Positions 52,227 through 61,225 of a stretch of 64,000 nucleotides of DNA are shown piece by piece. Below the pieces are notes generated by a model. That model ran no database searches and had not been told where the DNA came from. It saw only the letters and a program-made list of their open reading frames with translations. How positions within the stretch are numbered: position 1 is the stretch's first letter; every line of letters begins with the position of its first letter. The stretch is from Pseudomonas gingeri (GTDB lineage: Bacteria; Pseudomonadota; Gammaproteobacteria; Pseudomonadales; Pseudomonadaceae), in the NCBI RefSeq assembly GCF_013385635.1, contig NZ_JACAPR010000011.1:372001-436000 (forward strand). Reading direction: 5' to 3'. The translations under genes were made by a program, and so were the position numbers.

Positions 52227-52649
52227 ATGTTCAGCCATATCCAGCTCGGCGCGCGGGACCTGCCGCGCATGATTGCCTTCTACGAAACGGTACTGGCCGA
52301 GCTAGGCCTGGTGCGCATGGTGGACGACCAGGACAACGGCCCGCCTGGCGCCGGCTGGCAGTTGCCGGGGCGTGATTGGCCACAGTTCTTTGTCCAGGAA
52401 CCCTTCAACGGCTTGCCGGCGACCTGGGGCAATGGCGTGCAGGTGAGCTTTGCCGCGCCGTCCCGGGCGGCGGTACGGGCCGCCTGGAACCAGGCCCTGG
52501 CGCTAGGCGCCAGGGACGAAGGGGCTCCGGGCCTGCGCCCCGATTACGCGGCCGATTACTACGGCGCCTATTGCCGGGATCCGGAAGGCAACAAGTTGTG
52601 CTTTGTGCATACGCCCGCCCTGGAAAAGCTTCTACCCGGCAGCGCATAA
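52227..52649 (+). CDS. VOC/glyoxalase-fold protein
   Basis: The 140-residue protein begins MFSHIQLGARDLPRMIAFYE and has YYGAYCRDPEGNKLCFVHTP near the end, the two ends of a vicinal-oxygen-chelate fold. This subgroup (with WPQFFVQEPFNGLPATWGNG) is common and uncharacterised. Metal ligands are not all obvious. It follows the AhpD-like gene and ends at a hairpin shared with the convergent gene at 52657. Confidence 0.82.
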   Translation: MFSHIQLGARDLPRMIAFYETVLAELGLVRMVDDQDNGPPGAGWQLPGRDWPQFFVQEPFNGLPATWGNGVQVSFAAPSRAAVRAAWNQALALGARDEGAPGLRPDYAADYYGAYCRDPEGNKLCFVHTPALEKLLPGSA

Positions 52650-52656
52650 GCTGCCG
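52637..52656. terminator. Hairpin between convergent genes
   Basis: CGGCAGC and GCTGCCG form a seven-base-pair stem around GCATAA. It spans the stop of the VOC gene and ends just before the stop of the minus-strand gene, so it may stop transcription from both sides. No T-run is present. Confidence 0.35.
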
Positions 52657-52881
52657 TCAGATGGCGGCGCTTTCGTTTATGCGCGCTTGGGCGTTTTCAA
52701 TCGAGCTGAAACCGCCGATGTCGGCATAGGGATCCGCATCGGGATCGGCGTCATTGACCAATTGCCCGCCTCCTGGTCGCCACACATAAAAAGGCGGGGT
52801 GTCCTTGACCTTGGAGGTGATGGTGTACCCCTTGTAGGGCGGGGTAATTGGATTGTTCTTGCGTGGATCGCTGCTGCTCAT
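52657..52881 (-). CDS. Small hypothetical protein
   Basis: The 74-residue protein starts at 52881 with GGGAGAG about seven bases upstream. Sequence PPYKGYTITSKVKDTPPFYV and GGFSSIENAQARINESAAI resembles small Pseudomonas proteins that form a single compact beta-alpha unit of unknown role. It is acidic (DADPDADPYAD), soluble and monocistronic. The good ribosome-binding site and normal codon use support it as a real gene. Confidence 0.65.
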   Translation of the reverse strand: MSSSDPRKNNPITPPYKGYTITSKVKDTPPFYVWRPGGGQLVNDADPDADPYADIGGFSSIENAQARINESAAI

Positions 52882-52958
52882 GGCATCTCTCCCAAAAGCA
52901 TCTCAATCGGTAAAAGTAACTGCTGTCGACAATGTGAGCCGTGTCAGGGCGGCTGGCT

Positions 52959-52976
52959 ACTGTCAGAAATGACAGT
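52959..52976. promoter_or_regulatory. ACTGTCA-GAAA-TGACAGT palindrome
   Basis: A perfect seven-base inverted repeat with a four-base centre lies 77 bases upstream of the small minus-strand gene and about 190 bases upstream of the sugar transporter genes. It could be an operator for either. The rest of 52882-53168 is AT-rich near 53085-53105, probably with the transporter promoter, but no boxes could be fixed. Confidence 0.35.
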
Positions 52977-53168
52977 CTTGAACCCCTTTCGTCGGTTTTT
53001 CCGCCACTGTTGCCTGGGCAACAGCGATTCGACATTTGTTCCCGGGATGCACAGGTCCTGATCCCTGATTTTTTTGCAAGTTATTGATTTTAATTATCTA
53101 AAATAATGGCATGGGCTCTGCAATGCAGACAGGTGAACCCTTTCACCCGTCGCTCAGCGGAGCCCTGT

Positions 53169-54155
53169 ATGCCTTGCACCCGTTCCTTGCTTTCTCCTCT
53201 TGTCTGGCTCGGCATAGCGTTATGGCTGGGCCATGCCGCCGTCTCCCAGGCCGCCGAAGGTGACGACGCCGTACCGTCCCTGGCCGGCAAGCGCATTGCC
53301 GTAAGCATGACCGGCACCAGTCATTATTTCGATATCAAGGCGTTCCAGGCCCAGGTCGACGAGATCAAGCGCCTCGGTGGCACGCCGATCACCCTGGATG
53401 CCGGGCGCAATGACAAGAACCTGGTGACCCAGTTGCAGACGGTGGTCACCCAGAAGCCCGACGCGGTCATCCAGACCCTCGGCACCCTCAGCGTCATCGA
53501 TCCCTGGCTCAAGCGCATCAGCCAGGCCGGCATCCCGCTGTTCACCATCGACGCGCCTTCGCAATACAGCCTCAACAACACCACCTCGGACAACGTCGCC
53601 ACCGGCCGCGCGCTAGCCGATCAATTGATCAAGGACGCCGGCGGCAAGGGCCGGATCCTGGTATTCAACGGTTTCTACGGCGTGCCGGTCTGCGCGATCC
53701 GCTACGACCAGTTGAAGCTGGCGCTCAAGGACCACCCGCAACTGGAGATCATCGAGCCGGAACTGCGCGATGTGATTCCCAATACCGTGCAGGATGCCTA
53801 CTCCCAGGTTTCCGCTTTGCTCAACAAGTACCCGGTCGGCAGCATCTCGGCGATCTGGGCCGCCTGGGACATCCCGCAGTTGGGCGCGAGCAAGGCGCTG
53901 ATCGACGCCAAGCGCACCGAGATCAAGACCTACGGCGTGGATGGCACCCCCGAGGTGCTGGAATTGCTCGGCCAGGCGAATTCGCCGGTGGGCGCGGTGG
54001 TCGCACAGCAACCGGCGCTGATCGGCAAGACCGCGGTGCAGAACGTCGCCCGCTACCTGGCCGGTCAGCATGACCTGCCCAAGGAAACCCATGTGCCGAC
54101 GTTGCTGACCACCGCCAGCAACCTGGCGCAGGTCCAGCAACTGCGGGGTGACTGA
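53169..54155 (+). CDS. Sugar ABC transporter substrate-binding protein (CUT2 type)
   Basis: From ATG 53169 the protein has 328 residues with a signal peptide (LLSPLVWLGIALWLGHAAVS, cleaved after QAA). The mature part (KRIAVSMTGTSHYFDIKAFQ, GTPITLDAGRNDKNLVTQLQ, QAGIPLFTIDAP) is a periplasmic-binding-protein-4 fold as in RbsB/LsrB relatives. It is first in a four-gene operon with a duplicated ATPase and two permeases. The sugar cannot be deduced, as no kinase, isomerase or dehydrogenase gene is in the operon. Confidence 0.88.
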   Translation: MPCTRSLLSPLVWLGIALWLGHAAVSQAAEGDDAVPSLAGKRIAVSMTGTSHYFDIKAFQAQVDEIKRLGGTPITLDAGRNDKNLVTQLQTVVTQKPDAVIQTLGTLSVIDPWLKRISQAGIPLFTIDAPSQYSLNNTTSDNVATGRALADQLIKDAGGKGRILVFNGFYGVPVCAIRYDQLKLALKDHPQLEIIEPELRDVIPNTVQDAYSQVSALLNKYPVGSISAIWAAWDIPQLGASKALIDAKRTEIKTYGVDGTPEVLELLGQANSPVGAVVAQQPALIGKTAVQNVARYLAGQHDLPKETHVPTLLTTASNLAQVQQLRGD

Positions 54156-55699
54156 TGGCGGCAGTCCCGGCGTTGCATCTGGAGCATCTGCACAAGCGTT
54201 TCGGCGCGACCCTGGCGCTGGACGATGCGAGCCTGAAAGTCGAGCGTGGCACCATCCACGGCCTGGTGGGCGAGAACGGTGCCGGCAAGTCGACCTTGAT
54301 CAAGATCCTGGCCGGTATCCACAGGGCGGACTCTGGTCGGCTGCGTATCGACGGCCAGCCGTATGCCGCGTTGTCACCGCGCCAGGTGGAAGCCCTGGGT
54401 GTGCAGTTCATCCATCAGGAGCGACTGTTGCCGACCCGTTTCACCGTGGGCGAAGCGCTGTTTTTTGGCCATGAGCTGCGCCGTGGCCCGTTTGTCGACC
54501 GGCGTCGGCAACAGCGCGAGGCCGAGCGCCTGCTGGCGGAATATTTCGACCTGCAACTGCCGGCGGGGGCGCTGGTGGGCGAGTTGAACAGCGCCGAGCG
54601 CCAGGTGCTGCAGATCACCCGGGCGCTGATCCGCAAGCCGAAGATCCTGGTGTTCGACGAGCCCAGCGTGGCCCTGGTCAAGCGCGAGGTCGACCAGTTA
54701 CTGCGGATCGTCAAGCGCTTGCGCGACCAGGGCTTGTCGATCCTGTACATCTCCCATTACCTGCAGGAGATCGACAGCCTGTGCGATCAGGTCACGGTGT
54801 TGCGCAACGGCCGGGATGTGGCGGTGGTCGAACCGCGACAGACCTCCAGCGCCCAGATCGCCCGGTTGATGGTCAATCGCGAGGTCCGGGACATGTACCC
54901 CAAGGTGACGGTCGAGCCCGGCGAGCCGTTACTGCGGGTGCGTTCGTTGAGTCTGGCCCGGCGCTATCGGCAGATCGACCTGGAACTGCGCCGTGGCGAG
55001 ATCGTCGGCCTGACCGGATTGGTCGGCTCGGGCGCCAAGGACCTGCTCAAGACCCTGTTTGGCGTGGTTCGGGCCGACAGCGGCAGCATTCATCTCGACG
55101 GTCGCCTGCTGCGCCTGCGTTCGCCGGGCCAGGCCATTGCCGCAGGGATCGCCCTGGTACCGGAAGAGCGGCGCGGCCAGGGGATCGCGCCGGTCCTTTC
55201 GGTGCTGGAGAACCTGACCCTGGCCGGGCTCCGGCGCTTCAGCCGCTGCGGTTGGTTGAACCGGCGCGAGGAACGGGCGGAAAGCCTGCGGCTGATCGAC
55301 GAACTGGCAATCAAGACACCGGGCCCCGAGGCCGCGGTCAGCCAGCTTAGCGGCGGCAACCAGCAGAAGGTCGCATTGGGCAAATGGTTGAGCCGGCGTT
55401 CGGCGGTGTATTTGCTCGACGAGCCCTGTGTCGGCGTGGATGTCGGGGCGAAAGTGGAGATCTATCGCTTGATCGGGCGCCTGGTGGAAGAGGGCGCCGC
55501 AGTGCTGGTGCTGTCCTCGGACCTGCCGGAACTGCTCGGTATCAGCGACCGCATCCTGGTGTTGCATCGGGGCGAGATCGCCGGTGAGTTCCGTGCCGCG
55601 GAGACCGACAGCGATCAGTTGCTGGCCTGTGCCACGGGTGCGACGCAACCCCGGAGTGTCGGATCGATAACCCTGGAGGTGGCACATGTCCCGGCCTGA
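54155..55699 (+). CDS. Sugar ABC transporter ATPase with two nucleotide-binding domains
   Basis: The 514-residue protein has two fused ABC domains, as in RbsA/MglA. The first has Walker A GENGAGKST (residues 39-47) and Walker B ILVFDEPSVALV. The second has a degenerate Walker A (LTGLVGSGAKDLLK), an intact LSGGNQQKVALGKWL signature and VYLLDEPCVGVDVGAK. A weakened second Walker A is usual in this class. The start shares one base with the preceding stop (TGATG), and the end overlaps the next gene by 14 bases. Confidence 0.92.
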   Translation: MAAVPALHLEHLHKRFGATLALDDASLKVERGTIHGLVGENGAGKSTLIKILAGIHRADSGRLRIDGQPYAALSPRQVEALGVQFIHQERLLPTRFTVGEALFFGHELRRGPFVDRRRQQREAERLLAEYFDLQLPAGALVGELNSAERQVLQITRALIRKPKILVFDEPSVALVKREVDQLLRIVKRLRDQGLSILYISHYLQEIDSLCDQVTVLRNGRDVAVVEPRQTSSAQIARLMVNREVRDMYPKVTVEPGEPLLRVRSLSLARRYRQIDLELRRGEIVGLTGLVGSGAKDLLKTLFGVVRADSGSIHLDGRLLRLRSPGQAIAAGIALVPEERRGQGIAPVLSVLENLTLAGLRRFSRCGWLNRREERAESLRLIDELAIKTPGPEAAVSQLSGGNQQKVALGKWLSRRSAVYLLDEPCVGVDVGAKVEIYRLIGRLVEEGAAVLVLSSDLPELLGISDRILVLHRGEIAGEFRAAETDSDQLLACATGATQPRSVGSITLEVAHVPA

Positions 55700-56693
55700 T
55701 GAGTTGTCCCTTGCCGCCGCCGCTCCGGGCCTGCCCCAGCGCTTGTGGGTGCTGTTGCTGCGGCGGGGTTCCCTGGGCGTGTTCCTGGTCATTCTGCTGG
55801 GGTTTGCCCTGGCCGCGCCGAACTTCCTGTCCGTGGGCAATATCGCCAATGTCTTCAGCCAGTCGGCGATTCTCGGGGTATTGGCCTTCGGCCTGACCTG
55901 CGTGATTATCGGCGGTGGCTCGAATGTGCTGGCCGGTGGACTCGACCTGTCGCTGGCGGCCAACCTGGGGCTGTGCGCGGCAGTGTTCAGCCGACTCAAC
56001 AACGCCGGTCTGGAGCTCTGGGCAAGCCTGCTGCTGACGCTGGGCTGCGGCCTGGCGGTGGGCCTGCTCAATGGCCTGGCCGTGGTGGTGCTGCGCCTGC
56101 CGCCGTTGCTGGCAACGCTGGCGAGCATGAATGTGTTGGCGGGGCTGGAGCTGGTCCTGACCGAAAATACCGTGGTGCCCACCGATTCGCCGTTGCTCGA
56201 CCTGCTCAGTGGCGGCACCTGGCTGGCGGTGCCGGCATTGGCCTGGGTACTGCTGGCGACGGCCGGGTTGCTGACCCTGCTGATCCAGCACACGGCCTAT
56301 GGATTGCGTCTGCATGCCGTGGGCGAGTACCCCCAGGCTGCGCAGGCGGCGGGGATTCCCGTGACGGCCTATGTGTTTTCCAGCTACCTGCTGTCGGGGT
56401 TGTGTGCCGCCGTGGCAGCGTTGTGTTCGGCGGCCTTCTTCAGCGGCAGCACCACCGGCTCTGGCGACATGCTGCTGTCGGTGGTGGCGATTGCCTTTCT
56501 CGGCGTGGTGTTTTCCCGGCGGCTGGTGGCGAGCATCCCCGGCACCTTGTTGGCGACCCTGCTGATCGGCTTTCTCATCAACGGCTTTCAACTGCTGAAC
56601 CTGTCCAGTTTCTGGGTCAACGGTGTGCAGGGGCTGCTGATCCTGCTGGTGGTCGCGGCGTCCAGTGCGCTGAATCGAGGTGAACCTTCATGA
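55686..56693 (+). CDS. Sugar ABC transporter permease 1 (CUT2)
   Basis: The 335-residue inner-membrane protein has eight or more hydrophobic segments and the RbsC-family features NVFSQSAILGVLAFGLTCVI and VLAGGLDLSLAANLGLCAA, the variant of the GGIDLSVG motif, and AAFFSGSTTGSGDMLLSVVA near the coupling region. It pairs with the second permease as a heterodimer. It overlaps the ATPase gene by 14 bases and the next gene by ATGA. Confidence 0.9.
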   Translation: MSRPDELSLAAAAPGLPQRLWVLLLRRGSLGVFLVILLGFALAAPNFLSVGNIANVFSQSAILGVLAFGLTCVIIGGGSNVLAGGLDLSLAANLGLCAAVFSRLNNAGLELWASLLLTLGCGLAVGLLNGLAVVVLRLPPLLATLASMNVLAGLELVLTENTVVPTDSPLLDLLSGGTWLAVPALAWVLLATAGLLTLLIQHTAYGLRLHAVGEYPQAAQAAGIPVTAYVFSSYLLSGLCAAVAALCSAAFFSGSTTGSGDMLLSVVAIAFLGVVFSRRLVASIPGTLLATLLIGFLINGFQLLNLSSFWVNGVQGLLILLVVAASSALNRGEPS

Positions 56694-57664
56694 GGACTGT
56701 GCCCGCATACCCGGCCGTGAGCGTGCGCTCGTTGCTGCCATTCACATTACCCCTGGTGTTCCTGGGGATTGTCCTGCTCTTTGCCTGGCAGGCGCCGGGC
56801 TTTCTCAGTGGCGGCAATCTGAAGAGCCTGGTGCTGAACAATTTTGTCCTGCTGGCCGTTGTCTCCATCGGCATGACCTACGCGGTTGCGGCGGGTGGGA
56901 TTGACCTGTCGGTCGGTACGGCGCTGGATTTCGCCAGCTTCAGTTTTGTCCTGCTGCTCAATGCCGGTCATGGGCTCGCCGTGGCGGTGCCCGCGGCGCT
57001 GGCGGCTGCATTGCTGGTGGGCGCGGTGAACGCCGGCTTGATTGCCGGGCTGCGGATCAGTCCGTTCCTGGCCACTCTGGGCACCTTGTTTATCGGTACC
57101 AGTGCCCAGCAGTTGCTGTCGGATGGCGGCCAGCCCATTTATATCGCCCAGGCTTTCAAGCCGGAACTGGCGAGCCTGAGTCCGTTGGGTGTGCCCTTGC
57201 CGTTGTTGAGCGTGATCGGGCTGGCGCTGGTCTATGGCCTGGTACTGGCTCGCGGTCGCCTGGGACGCGAACTGCTGGCCCAGGGAACCCAGCCGTTGCT
57301 GGCGTACTACTCGGGATTGTCGGTACGGCGCATCGTCACCAGCGTGGTCCTGGCCGCTGCCCTGGCCTGTGGCGTAGCTGGAATTCTGCTCAGTTCGACG
57401 GTCGGCGCCTATGTGCCGCTGTCCGGCAATGCGTTCCTGCTCAATGCCATTGGCGCGGTGTTCATCGGCAGCACCTTGAATCGCCAGGGGCGGGCGAATA
57501 TTCCGGGGACGCTGCTGGGCGTGCTGTTCATCAATGTCATCGCCAACGGCCTGCTGTTGATCGGCTGGAACTTCTACTGGCAGCAGGTCGCTACCGGCGT
57601 GCTGATCTTTATCGTCCTGGGCTTCAGCTTTGTCAGTCGCCGGTTGCTGGAGCGGCAGGCTTAG
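56690..57664 (+). CDS. Sugar ABC transporter permease 2 (CUT2)
   Basis: The 324-residue inner-membrane protein carries the RbsC signature TYAVAAGGIDLSVGTALDFA and ISPFLATLGTLFIGTSAQQL. The GGIDLSVG motif is intact, unlike in permease 1, where it is GGLDLSLA. It ends the transporter operon; its TAG at 57662-57664 overlaps the TAA of the convergent DJ-1/PfpI gene by two bases. Confidence 0.9.
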   Translation: MRTVPAYPAVSVRSLLPFTLPLVFLGIVLLFAWQAPGFLSGGNLKSLVLNNFVLLAVVSIGMTYAVAAGGIDLSVGTALDFASFSFVLLLNAGHGLAVAVPAALAAALLVGAVNAGLIAGLRISPFLATLGTLFIGTSAQQLLSDGGQPIYIAQAFKPELASLSPLGVPLPLLSVIGLALVYGLVLARGRLGRELLAQGTQPLLAYYSGLSVRRIVTSVVLAAALACGVAGILLSSTVGAYVPLSGNAFLLNAIGAVFIGSTLNRQGRANIPGTLLGVLFINVIANGLLLIGWNFYWQQVATGVLIFIVLGFSFVSRRLLERQA

Positions 57665-58419
57665 CCGGTATGTGGTTGCTTGAGCATCTGCAACCATTCA
57701 GCGGCAAAGCGATGGCAGTCCCCCGGCCAGCGGGCGGTCAGCAGGTTGCCATCCCTGACGACAAAGCCACGGCCGGGTTTGCTCGCCGAGTCGCGCAGCA
57801 GTGCTGGCGGCCCCTGGACAAAGTCCTTCGGGCTGGCCAATGCGGCCTTGATTTCCGACTCGACGGTGCGTGGGTAGGTGCGATAGTAGCGCCCGAGCCA
57901 GGGCGCGGTGATCAGCCAGGCGGCCAGCTCCATGGTCGCGGACAGCAGGCCGGTGACCTTGCGTCCGTACAACACCGAGCGTCCGGTATCCGGATCGAGG
58001 GTCCGGGCCAGCAGCAGCGGGCCGTGGCAGACCGACGCCAGTGGTTTATCGGTCTTGAAGAAATGTAGCACGATGCGCTTCGCCGCATCCGACTCCAACA
58101 GGCTGCGCATGCCTTCGGCATGACCACCAGGCACCAGCAGGCCGTCGAATTGGCCGGGGTCGACATCGGCATAGGCCAGTGGCTGCTGGAAACAGGGATC
58201 GGCCAGCATCGCCTGGTAACTGTGCAGATCGGCTTTGCGGGTCATCAGCAACGGGTTCAGCAGGCCGAAACCCTGTTCCACCAGGCGTGGATCGGCGTAG
58301 GCCGGAGTGCCTTGCGGAGTGGCGAAGCGAACCTCGATCCCGGCGCGATGCAGGTATTGCCAGGGCACGCTGCTTTCGGTGGGGTCGTAGTCGGAGTGGG
58401 GGAGCAGGACAAGAATCAT
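57661..58419 (-). CDS. DJ-1/PfpI-family protein (type 1 glutamine amidotransferase-like)
   Basis: From ATG 58419 (MILVLLPHSDYDPTESSVPW) the protein has 252 residues; the open frame extends upstream without a homologous look. FDGLLVPGGHAEGMRSLLES and the nucleophile elbow LASVCHGPLLLARTL with Cys and the following His are typical of class I amidotransferase-like hydrolases such as HchA/YajL relatives. The group includes deglycase/glyoxalase and chaperone proteins, so the activity is open. It converges on the sugar transporter operon. Confidence 0.85.
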   Translation of the reverse strand: MILVLLPHSDYDPTESSVPWQYLHRAGIEVRFATPQGTPAYADPRLVEQGFGLLNPLLMTRKADLHSYQAMLADPCFQQPLAYADVDPGQFDGLLVPGGHAEGMRSLLESDAAKRIVLHFFKTDKPLASVCHGPLLLARTLDPDTGRSVLYGRKVTGLLSATMELAAWLITAPWLGRYYRTYPRTVESEIKAALASPKDFVQGPPALLRDSASKPGRGFVVRDGNLLTARWPGDCHRFAAEWLQMLKQPHTG

Positions 58420-58504
58420 GCGGTTGGACTCGCTCGATGCGCAAAGGGGCATGGATCGAGGATAGCAGCAGAGCGGGCCAGCCCGCTCTGCCTGTACGGC
58501 AAGC

Positions 58505-59683
58505 CTAGCGTTCGATAGCCAGCGCCACGCCTTGGCCGCCGCCGATGCACAAGGTCGCCAGGCCTTTTTTCGCATCGCGCCTGATCATCTCGTGCAGCAG
58601 GGTCACCAGCACCCGGCAGCCCGACGCCCCGATCGGGTGACCGAGGGCGATGGCGCCGCCATTGACGTTGACCTTGGCCGCGTCCCAACCCAGCTCCTTG
58701 CCCACCGACAGCGCCTGGGCCGCGAAAGCCTCGTTGGCCTCGATCAGGTCGAGTTGCTCTAGGGACCAGCCGGCCTTGTCCAGGCAACGGCGGGTGGCGC
58801 TCACCGGGCCGATGCCCATGATCGCCGGGTCGACGCCGGCATTGGCGTAGGCCGCGATCTTCGCCAGTACCGGCAGGCCGAGGGTCTTGGCCTTGGCGGC
58901 GCTCATCAGGATCACCGCGGCGGCACCGTCGTTCAGCGACGAGGCGTTGCCGGCAGTGACCGTACCGTCTTTCTTGAAGGCTGGCTTGAGCTTGCCCAGC
59001 GACTCGGCGGTGGTGCCGGCGCGGGGTTGCTCGTCGGTGGCGAAGGCCAGCGGATCGCCCTTGCGCTGGGGAATCAGGATCGGCGTGATCTCATCGACAA
59101 AACGCCCGGCCTCGATGGCGGCCACGGCTTTCTGCTGCGAAGCGGCGGCGAAGGCGTCCTGGGCTTCGCGGCTGATGTCGTACTTGTCCACCAGGTTCTC
59201 GGCGGTGATGCCCATGTGGTAGTCGTTGAACGCGTCCCACAGGCCGTCGCTGATCATGGTGTCGACCAGTTGCGCATGGCCCATGCGCAGGCCGGTGCGG
59301 GCGCCGGGCATCACGTAGTTGGACAGGCTCATGTTTTCCTGGCCGCCGGCGATGATCACCTCGGCATCACCGCAGCGAATGGCCTGGGCTGCCAGGTGCA
59401 GGGCCTTGAGGCCCGAGCCGCAGACCTTGTTCAGGGTCATGGCCGGTACCGCGTGGGGCAGGCCGGCCTTGATCGCGGCCTGGCGCGCCGGATTCTGGCC
59501 GGCACCGGCGGTCAGTACCTGGCCCATGATCACTTCATCGACCTGGGCTCCGTCGAGGCCGGTCTGGCTCAGCAACTGGCGAATCACCGCGGCACCGAGG
59601 TCGACGGCGGAGATAGTGGCCAGTGAGCCCTGGAAGCTGCCCACCGCCGTACGGGTGGCGGCGACAATCACTACATCTTGCAT
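58505..59683 (-). CDS. atoB: Acetyl-CoA C-acetyltransferase AtoB
   Basis: ATG 59683 (MQDVVIVAATRTAVGSFQGS) has GAGGAA eight bases upstream and gives 392 residues. An ATG five codons earlier overlaps the stop of the preceding gene as TGATG and is an alternative. Cys88 in NKVCGSGLKALHLA, GGAIALGHPIGASGCR and CIGGGQG are the thiolase residues. It follows the CoA-transferase pair, matching the P. aeruginosa order dhcA-dhcB-atoB. It would split acetoacetyl-CoA produced by the transferase into two acetyl-CoA. Confidence 0.9.
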   Translation of the reverse strand: MQDVVIVAATRTAVGSFQGSLATISAVDLGAAVIRQLLSQTGLDGAQVDEVIMGQVLTAGAGQNPARQAAIKAGLPHAVPAMTLNKVCGSGLKALHLAAQAIRCGDAEVIIAGGQENMSLSNYVMPGARTGLRMGHAQLVDTMISDGLWDAFNDYHMGITAENLVDKYDISREAQDAFAAASQQKAVAAIEAGRFVDEITPILIPQRKGDPLAFATDEQPRAGTTAESLGKLKPAFKKDGTVTAGNASSLNDGAAAVILMSAAKAKTLGLPVLAKIAAYANAGVDPAIMGIGPVSATRRCLDKAGWSLEQLDLIEANEAFAAQALSVGKELGWDAAKVNVNGGAIALGHPIGASGCRVLVTLLHEMIRRDAKKGLATLCIGGGQGVALAIER

Positions 59684-59697
59684 CGCTTCATTCCTCA

Positions 59698-60357
59698 TCA
59701 GGAAAACTGCATTTCGGGCACGTGGTCGGGAACGATCAGTTTACCCGCGGTCTTGCTGACAATCTCTTCGACGCTGACGCCAGGTGCGCGTTCCTTGAGG
59801 ACAAAAGCGCCATTTTCGATTTCCAGGTAGGCCAGGTCGGTCAGCACGCGCTTGATGCAGTTGGCGCCGGTCAGCGGCAGGCTGCAGCGCGGCAGCAGTT
59901 TCGACTCGCCATCCTTGGAGGCGTGGGTCATGGTGACGATGATGTTCTCGGCACCGGCCACCAGGTCCATGGCGCCGCCCATGCCCTTGACCAGCTTGCC
60001 GGGGATCATCCACGAGGCGATGTTGCCCTGCACGTCGACTTCGAAGGCGCCGAGCACCGTCAGGTCGATATGGCCGCCGCGAATCATCGCGAAGGATTCG
60101 GCCGAGGAGAAAATCGATGCGCCGATGCGGGCGGTCACGGTCTGCTTGCCGGCGTTGATCATGTCGGCATCGACTTCATCTTCGCTGGGGAAGGAGCCCA
60201 TGCCGAGCAGGCCGTTTTCCGATTGCAGCATGACTTCCATGCCGGCCGGGATGTAGTTGGCGACCAGGGTCGGAATGCCGATGCCGAGGTTCACGTAGAA
60301 GCCGTCCTGCAGTTCGCGGGCGACGCGCTGGGCCATTTGTTCGCGGGAAAGTGCCAT
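59698..60357 (-). CDS. dhcB: 3-oxoacid CoA-transferase subunit B (DhcB/ScoB-like)
   Basis: The 219-residue beta subunit carries the catalytic Glu in VMLQSENGLLGMGSFP near residue 50, which forms the CoA thioester intermediate. GIGIPTLVANYIPAGMEVML and GGHIDLTVLGAFEVDVQGNI are typical. It is translated with subunit A (33-base gap) and with atoB (overlap or 14-base gap). Succinyl-CoA:acetoacetate or dehydrocarnitine transfer are the candidate reactions; the gene order favours the Pseudomonas dhc locus. Confidence 0.88.
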   Translation of the reverse strand: MALSREQMAQRVARELQDGFYVNLGIGIPTLVANYIPAGMEVMLQSENGLLGMGSFPSEDEVDADMINAGKQTVTARIGASIFSSAESFAMIRGGHIDLTVLGAFEVDVQGNIASWMIPGKLVKGMGGAMDLVAGAENIIVTMTHASKDGESKLLPRCSLPLTGANCIKRVLTDLAYLEIENGAFVLKERAPGVSVEEIVSKTAGKLIVPDHVPEMQFS

Positions 60358-60390
60358 TTATTGTTCTCCGATAGTCGATGGGGCCGGGGC

Positions 60391-61089
60391 TTACTTGCGC
60401 ACGGTGCGCTGTTCGATGCGTTTCTCGAACGTGCCGCAGATGATCCGGTCGACGTAGATGCCAGGGGTGTGGATCTGCGCCGGGTCCAGTTCGCCCGGTT
60501 CGACGATTTCCTCGACTTCGACCACGGTGATCTTGCCCGCGGTGGCGGCCAGCGGGTTGAAGTTCTGGGCGGTGTGGCGATAGATCACGTTGCCGAAATG
60601 ATCGGCCTTCCAGCCTTTGACAATGGCGAAGTCGCCGGTGATGGATTCTTCCATCAGGTATGGACGGCCATTGAATTCACGGGTTTCCTTGCCGTCGGCG
60701 ACGGGAGTGCCGTAGCCGGTGGCGGTGAAGAAGGCCGGGATCCCGGCGCCGCCGGCGCGCATTTTCTCGGCCAGGGTACCCTGGGGGGTCAGGACCACTT
60801 CGATTTCGCCGCTGAGCAATTGCTTCTCGAACAGGGCGTTTTCACCCACATAGGAGGCCACGACCTTGCTGATCTGCCGGTCTTCCAGCAGCACGCCCAG
60901 ACCGAAACCGTCGACGCCGCAGTTGTTGGAGACCACGGTCAGGTTGCGGGTGCCCTTGCGCTTGATCTCGGCGATCAGGTTTTCCGGAATGCCGCATAGA
61001 CCGAAGCCGCCGGACAGCACGGTCATGCCGTCCTCCAGGCCAGCGAGGGCTTCCTCGTAGGACGCCACGCGTTTATCGAAACCTGCCAT
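60391..61089 (-). CDS. dhcA: 3-oxoacid CoA-transferase subunit A (DhcA/ScoA-like)
   Basis: ATG 61089 with GAGGA nine bases upstream gives 232 residues; a 41-codon extension upstream runs through the promoter and is rejected. MTVLSGGFGLCGIPENLIAE is the CoA-binding glycine loop, and LTVVSNNCGVDGFGLGVLLE and TGDFAIVKGWKADHFGNVIY follow. It forms a heterotetramer with subunit B. It is divergent from a LysR gene across 136 bases, the arrangement of P. aeruginosa dhcR-dhcAB. Confidence 0.88.
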   Translation of the reverse strand: MAGFDKRVASYEEALAGLEDGMTVLSGGFGLCGIPENLIAEIKRKGTRNLTVVSNNCGVDGFGLGVLLEDRQISKVVASYVGENALFEKQLLSGEIEVVLTPQGTLAEKMRAGGAGIPAFFTATGYGTPVADGKETREFNGRPYLMEESITGDFAIVKGWKADHFGNVIYRHTAQNFNPLAATAGKITVVEVEEIVEPGELDPAQIHTPGIYVDRIICGTFEKRIEQRTVRK

Positions 61090-61159
61090 ATGCACGATCC
61101 TCTTTTGTTGTTCGTGGCCCGAGCGGCCTTTGCGTAGAGTGTTGCTCCGGGAGATATAT

Positions 61160-61205
61160 TTGTTAAGTTGATTTTTAGGTTTGATTGATTGATAAAGCTC
61201 AACAA
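61160..61205. promoter_or_regulatory. Inverted repeat in the LysR/CoA-transferase divergent promoter
   Basis: TTGTTAAG (61160-61167) and CTCAACAA (61198-61205) are inverted with one mismatch in AT-rich DNA. The site could bind the adjacent LysR-type protein; this is inferred from position. Confidence 0.35.
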
Positions 61206-61225
61206 TAGCCATTCATGCCGAGACG

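Noticed and set aside
53073..53103. Sigma-70 promoter for the sugar transporter (TTGCAA ... TAAAAT)
   Set aside because: The spacing is 19 bases for the better -10 box, and several alternatives exist in this AT-rich run, so no single promoter could be supported.
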